Positions 12,468-13,487 of a stretch of DNA of 13,487 nucleotides are shown here, piece by piece. Both the position numbers and the translations under genes were made by a program. Each line of letters starts with the position of its first letter. The stretch's first letter is position 1. Below the pieces are notes generated by a model that was not told where the DNA came from, searched no databases, and saw only the letters and a list, made by a program, of their open reading frames with translations. Origin of the DNA: Magnetospirillum sp. (GTDB lineage Bacteria > Pseudomonadota > Alphaproteobacteria > Rhodospirillales > Magnetospirillaceae); contig JACPDP010000034.1 of assembly GCA_016183945.1 (NCBI GenBank), positions 1-13,487 of the forward strand, in the 5' to 3' direction.

Positions 12468-13487
12468 CTACCCTGCCGCCAGTTCCGCCAGCTTGCCCAT
12501 CAGCTTCTGCATCCCCTCGACCCGGTGCTTCGGGTCCTCCCAGCCGCGCATGAACACCAGCTTGTGGTCGGGCCGCAGCTTGCACGAGCCCAACTGGCGG
12601 CTGATGAACTGGACCAATCCGGCCGGATTGGCGAAGGTGTTCCTCCTGAAGGTGACCACCGCTCCTTTCGGTCCCGCATCGACCTTCTCGACGCCGGCCT
12701 GTTTGCACAGGGCCTTGATGGCGACCACTTCCAGCAGGTTCTCCACCTCGGCCGGCAACGGGCCGAAACGGTCGACCAGCTCGGCCGCCAGGGCGTCGAT
12801 CTCGGCGCGGTCGGCCACGGCGGCGATGCGGCGGTAGAGCCCGAGGCGCACCGACAAGTCGGCAACGAAGGTCTCGGGAATCAGCACCGGCGTGCCCAGT
12901 GCGATCTGCGGCGACCATTCCTCCACCGCAACGCCGCCGTGGCCGCCGCGCGCCGCCGCCACCGCTTCCTCGATCATCTGCTGGTAGAGCTCGATGCCGA
13001 CCTCGCGGATGTGGCCCGATTGCTCCTCGCCCAGCAGATTGCCGGCGCCGCGGATGTCAAGGTCGTGACTGGCAAGCTGGAAACCGGCGCCGAGCGAATC
13101 CAGCGCCTGCATCACCTGCAGCCGTTTTTCGGCCGCCTTCGACAGCACCCGGTCGCTGGGCAGGGTGAAATAGGCGTAGCCCCTCACCTTCCCTCGCCCG
13201 ACGCGGCCGCGCAGTTGGTAGAGCTGCCCCAGCCCGAACATGTCGGCGCGGTGGATGATCAGGGTGTTGACCGACGGCATGTCGAGGCCGGATTCGATGA
13301 TGTTGGTGGAGAGCAGTACGTCGTACTGCTTGTCACCGAAGGCGGTCATCACCTCTTCCAGCTCGACGGGGGTGAGGCGGCCGTGGGCGACGGCGGCCTT
13401 GACCTCGGGCACCAGCTTGGCCAGCCGCTCGGCGACGCGGTCGATGTCGGCCAGTCGCGGGCAGACATAGAACACCTGACCGCCGCG
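12468..13487 (-). CDS. mfd: Transcription-repair coupling factor Mfd, C-terminal third (partial)
   Basis: The 340 codons run from the right edge to TAG 12468-12470; the 5' two-thirds lie outside. Mfd is an ATP-dependent DNA translocase that displaces stalled RNA polymerase and recruits UvrA. The first part is RecA-like domain 2, with LLSTNIIESGLDMPSVNTLI and QLYQLRGRVGRGKVRGYAYF (helicase motifs V-VI including the arginine finger). TRG-type sequence follows in RLQVMQALDSLGAGFQLASH and DIRGAGNLLGEEQSGHI. The final ~130 residues are the C-terminal D7 domain ending KLMGKLAELAAG. No internal stop or frameshift is seen. A Tn3 TnpA fragment abuts the stop within about 20 bases, leaving no room for a normal terminator. 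Confidence 0.96.
   Translation of the reverse strand, partial: RGGQVFYVCPRLADIDRVAERLAKLVPEVKAAVAHGRLTPVELEEVMTAFGDKQYDVLLSTNIIESGLDMPSVNTLIIHRADMFGLGQLYQLRGRVGRGKVRGYAYFTLPSDRVLSKAAEKRLQVMQALDSLGAGFQLASHDLDIRGAGNLLGEEQSGHIREVGIELYQQMIEEAVAAARGGHGGVAVEEWSPQIALGTPVLIPETFVADLSVRLGLYRRIAAVADRAEIDALAAELVDRFGPLPAEVENLLEVVAIKALCKQAGVEKVDAGPKGAVVTFRRNTFANPAGLVQFISRQLGSCKLRPDHKLVFMRGWEDPKHRVEGMQKLMGKLAELAAG

Noticed and set aside
12260..12553. 97-codon plus-strand frame as an independent gene
   Set aside because: Its N-terminal 60 residues match an internal part of Tn3 TnpA and the remainder is antisense to mfd.

Overview
The window is high-GC DNA that reads like an alphaproteobacterium, probably Rhodospirillales and Magnetospirillum-like. 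This is an inference from codon use, the Mfd, FrnE-type and HAE1-RND protein sequences, and the mix of Tn3 and IS630 debris. It is a chromosomal stretch (mfd, an RND efflux operon, a PopA/PleD-like protein, a FrnE/DsbA protein) into which several accessory modules have been inserted. No rRNA gene, intact tRNA gene or CRISPR array is visible.

Layout, left to right. (1) 1-760 is debris: the C-terminus of an IS630-type transposase, a frameshifted helicase-like fragment and a broken TumE-like toxin gene. (2) 851-878 is the 3' end of a tRNA-Ser-like gene. (3) 973-2891 (minus) is a two-gene operon: a FMN-dependent NADH-azoreductase fused to an NTF2/SnoaL-like domain, then an ECF41 sigma factor. Its promoter, TGTCACA-N16-TGTC, matches the known ECF41 target motif, so autoregulation is likely. 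(4) 3362-4125 (minus) is a mqsRA toxin-antitoxin pair lying between two direct 47-bp imperfect repeats (3064-3110 and 4192-4238). (5) 4368-4818 (plus) holds two tandem paralogous 70-residue proteins of unknown function. (6) 4839-8843 (minus) is a membrane-fusion protein gene followed by an HAE1-type RND pump gene. The pump gene carries one in-frame and one frame-breaking deletion. The operon promoter overlaps a palindrome typical of TetR operators, but no TetR gene is present here. (7) 9010-10317 (plus) is a REC-REC-GGDEF protein that has lost both phospho-acceptors and the GGDEF motif but keeps the c-di-GMP I-site RxxD, as in Caulobacter PopA. (8) 10425-11072 (plus) is a FrnE-like DsbA-family oxidoreductase starting at TTG. 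(9) 11141-12450 is the remains of a Tn3-type element (resolvase C-terminus and a TnpA fragment) around an apparently intact tumE-tumA toxin-antitoxin operon with two identical-architecture operators. (10) 12468-13487 (minus) is the C-terminal third of mfd.

The most interesting items are the PopA-like protein, the ECF41/azoreductase-SnoaL operon with its cognate promoter, the tumEA control region with twin dyads and a toxin start codon replaced by ATA, the recent-looking pump inactivation, and the repeats that delimit the accessory cassettes. Three toxin-antitoxin loci (one decayed) within 12 kb mark the region as a hot spot for mobile DNA.
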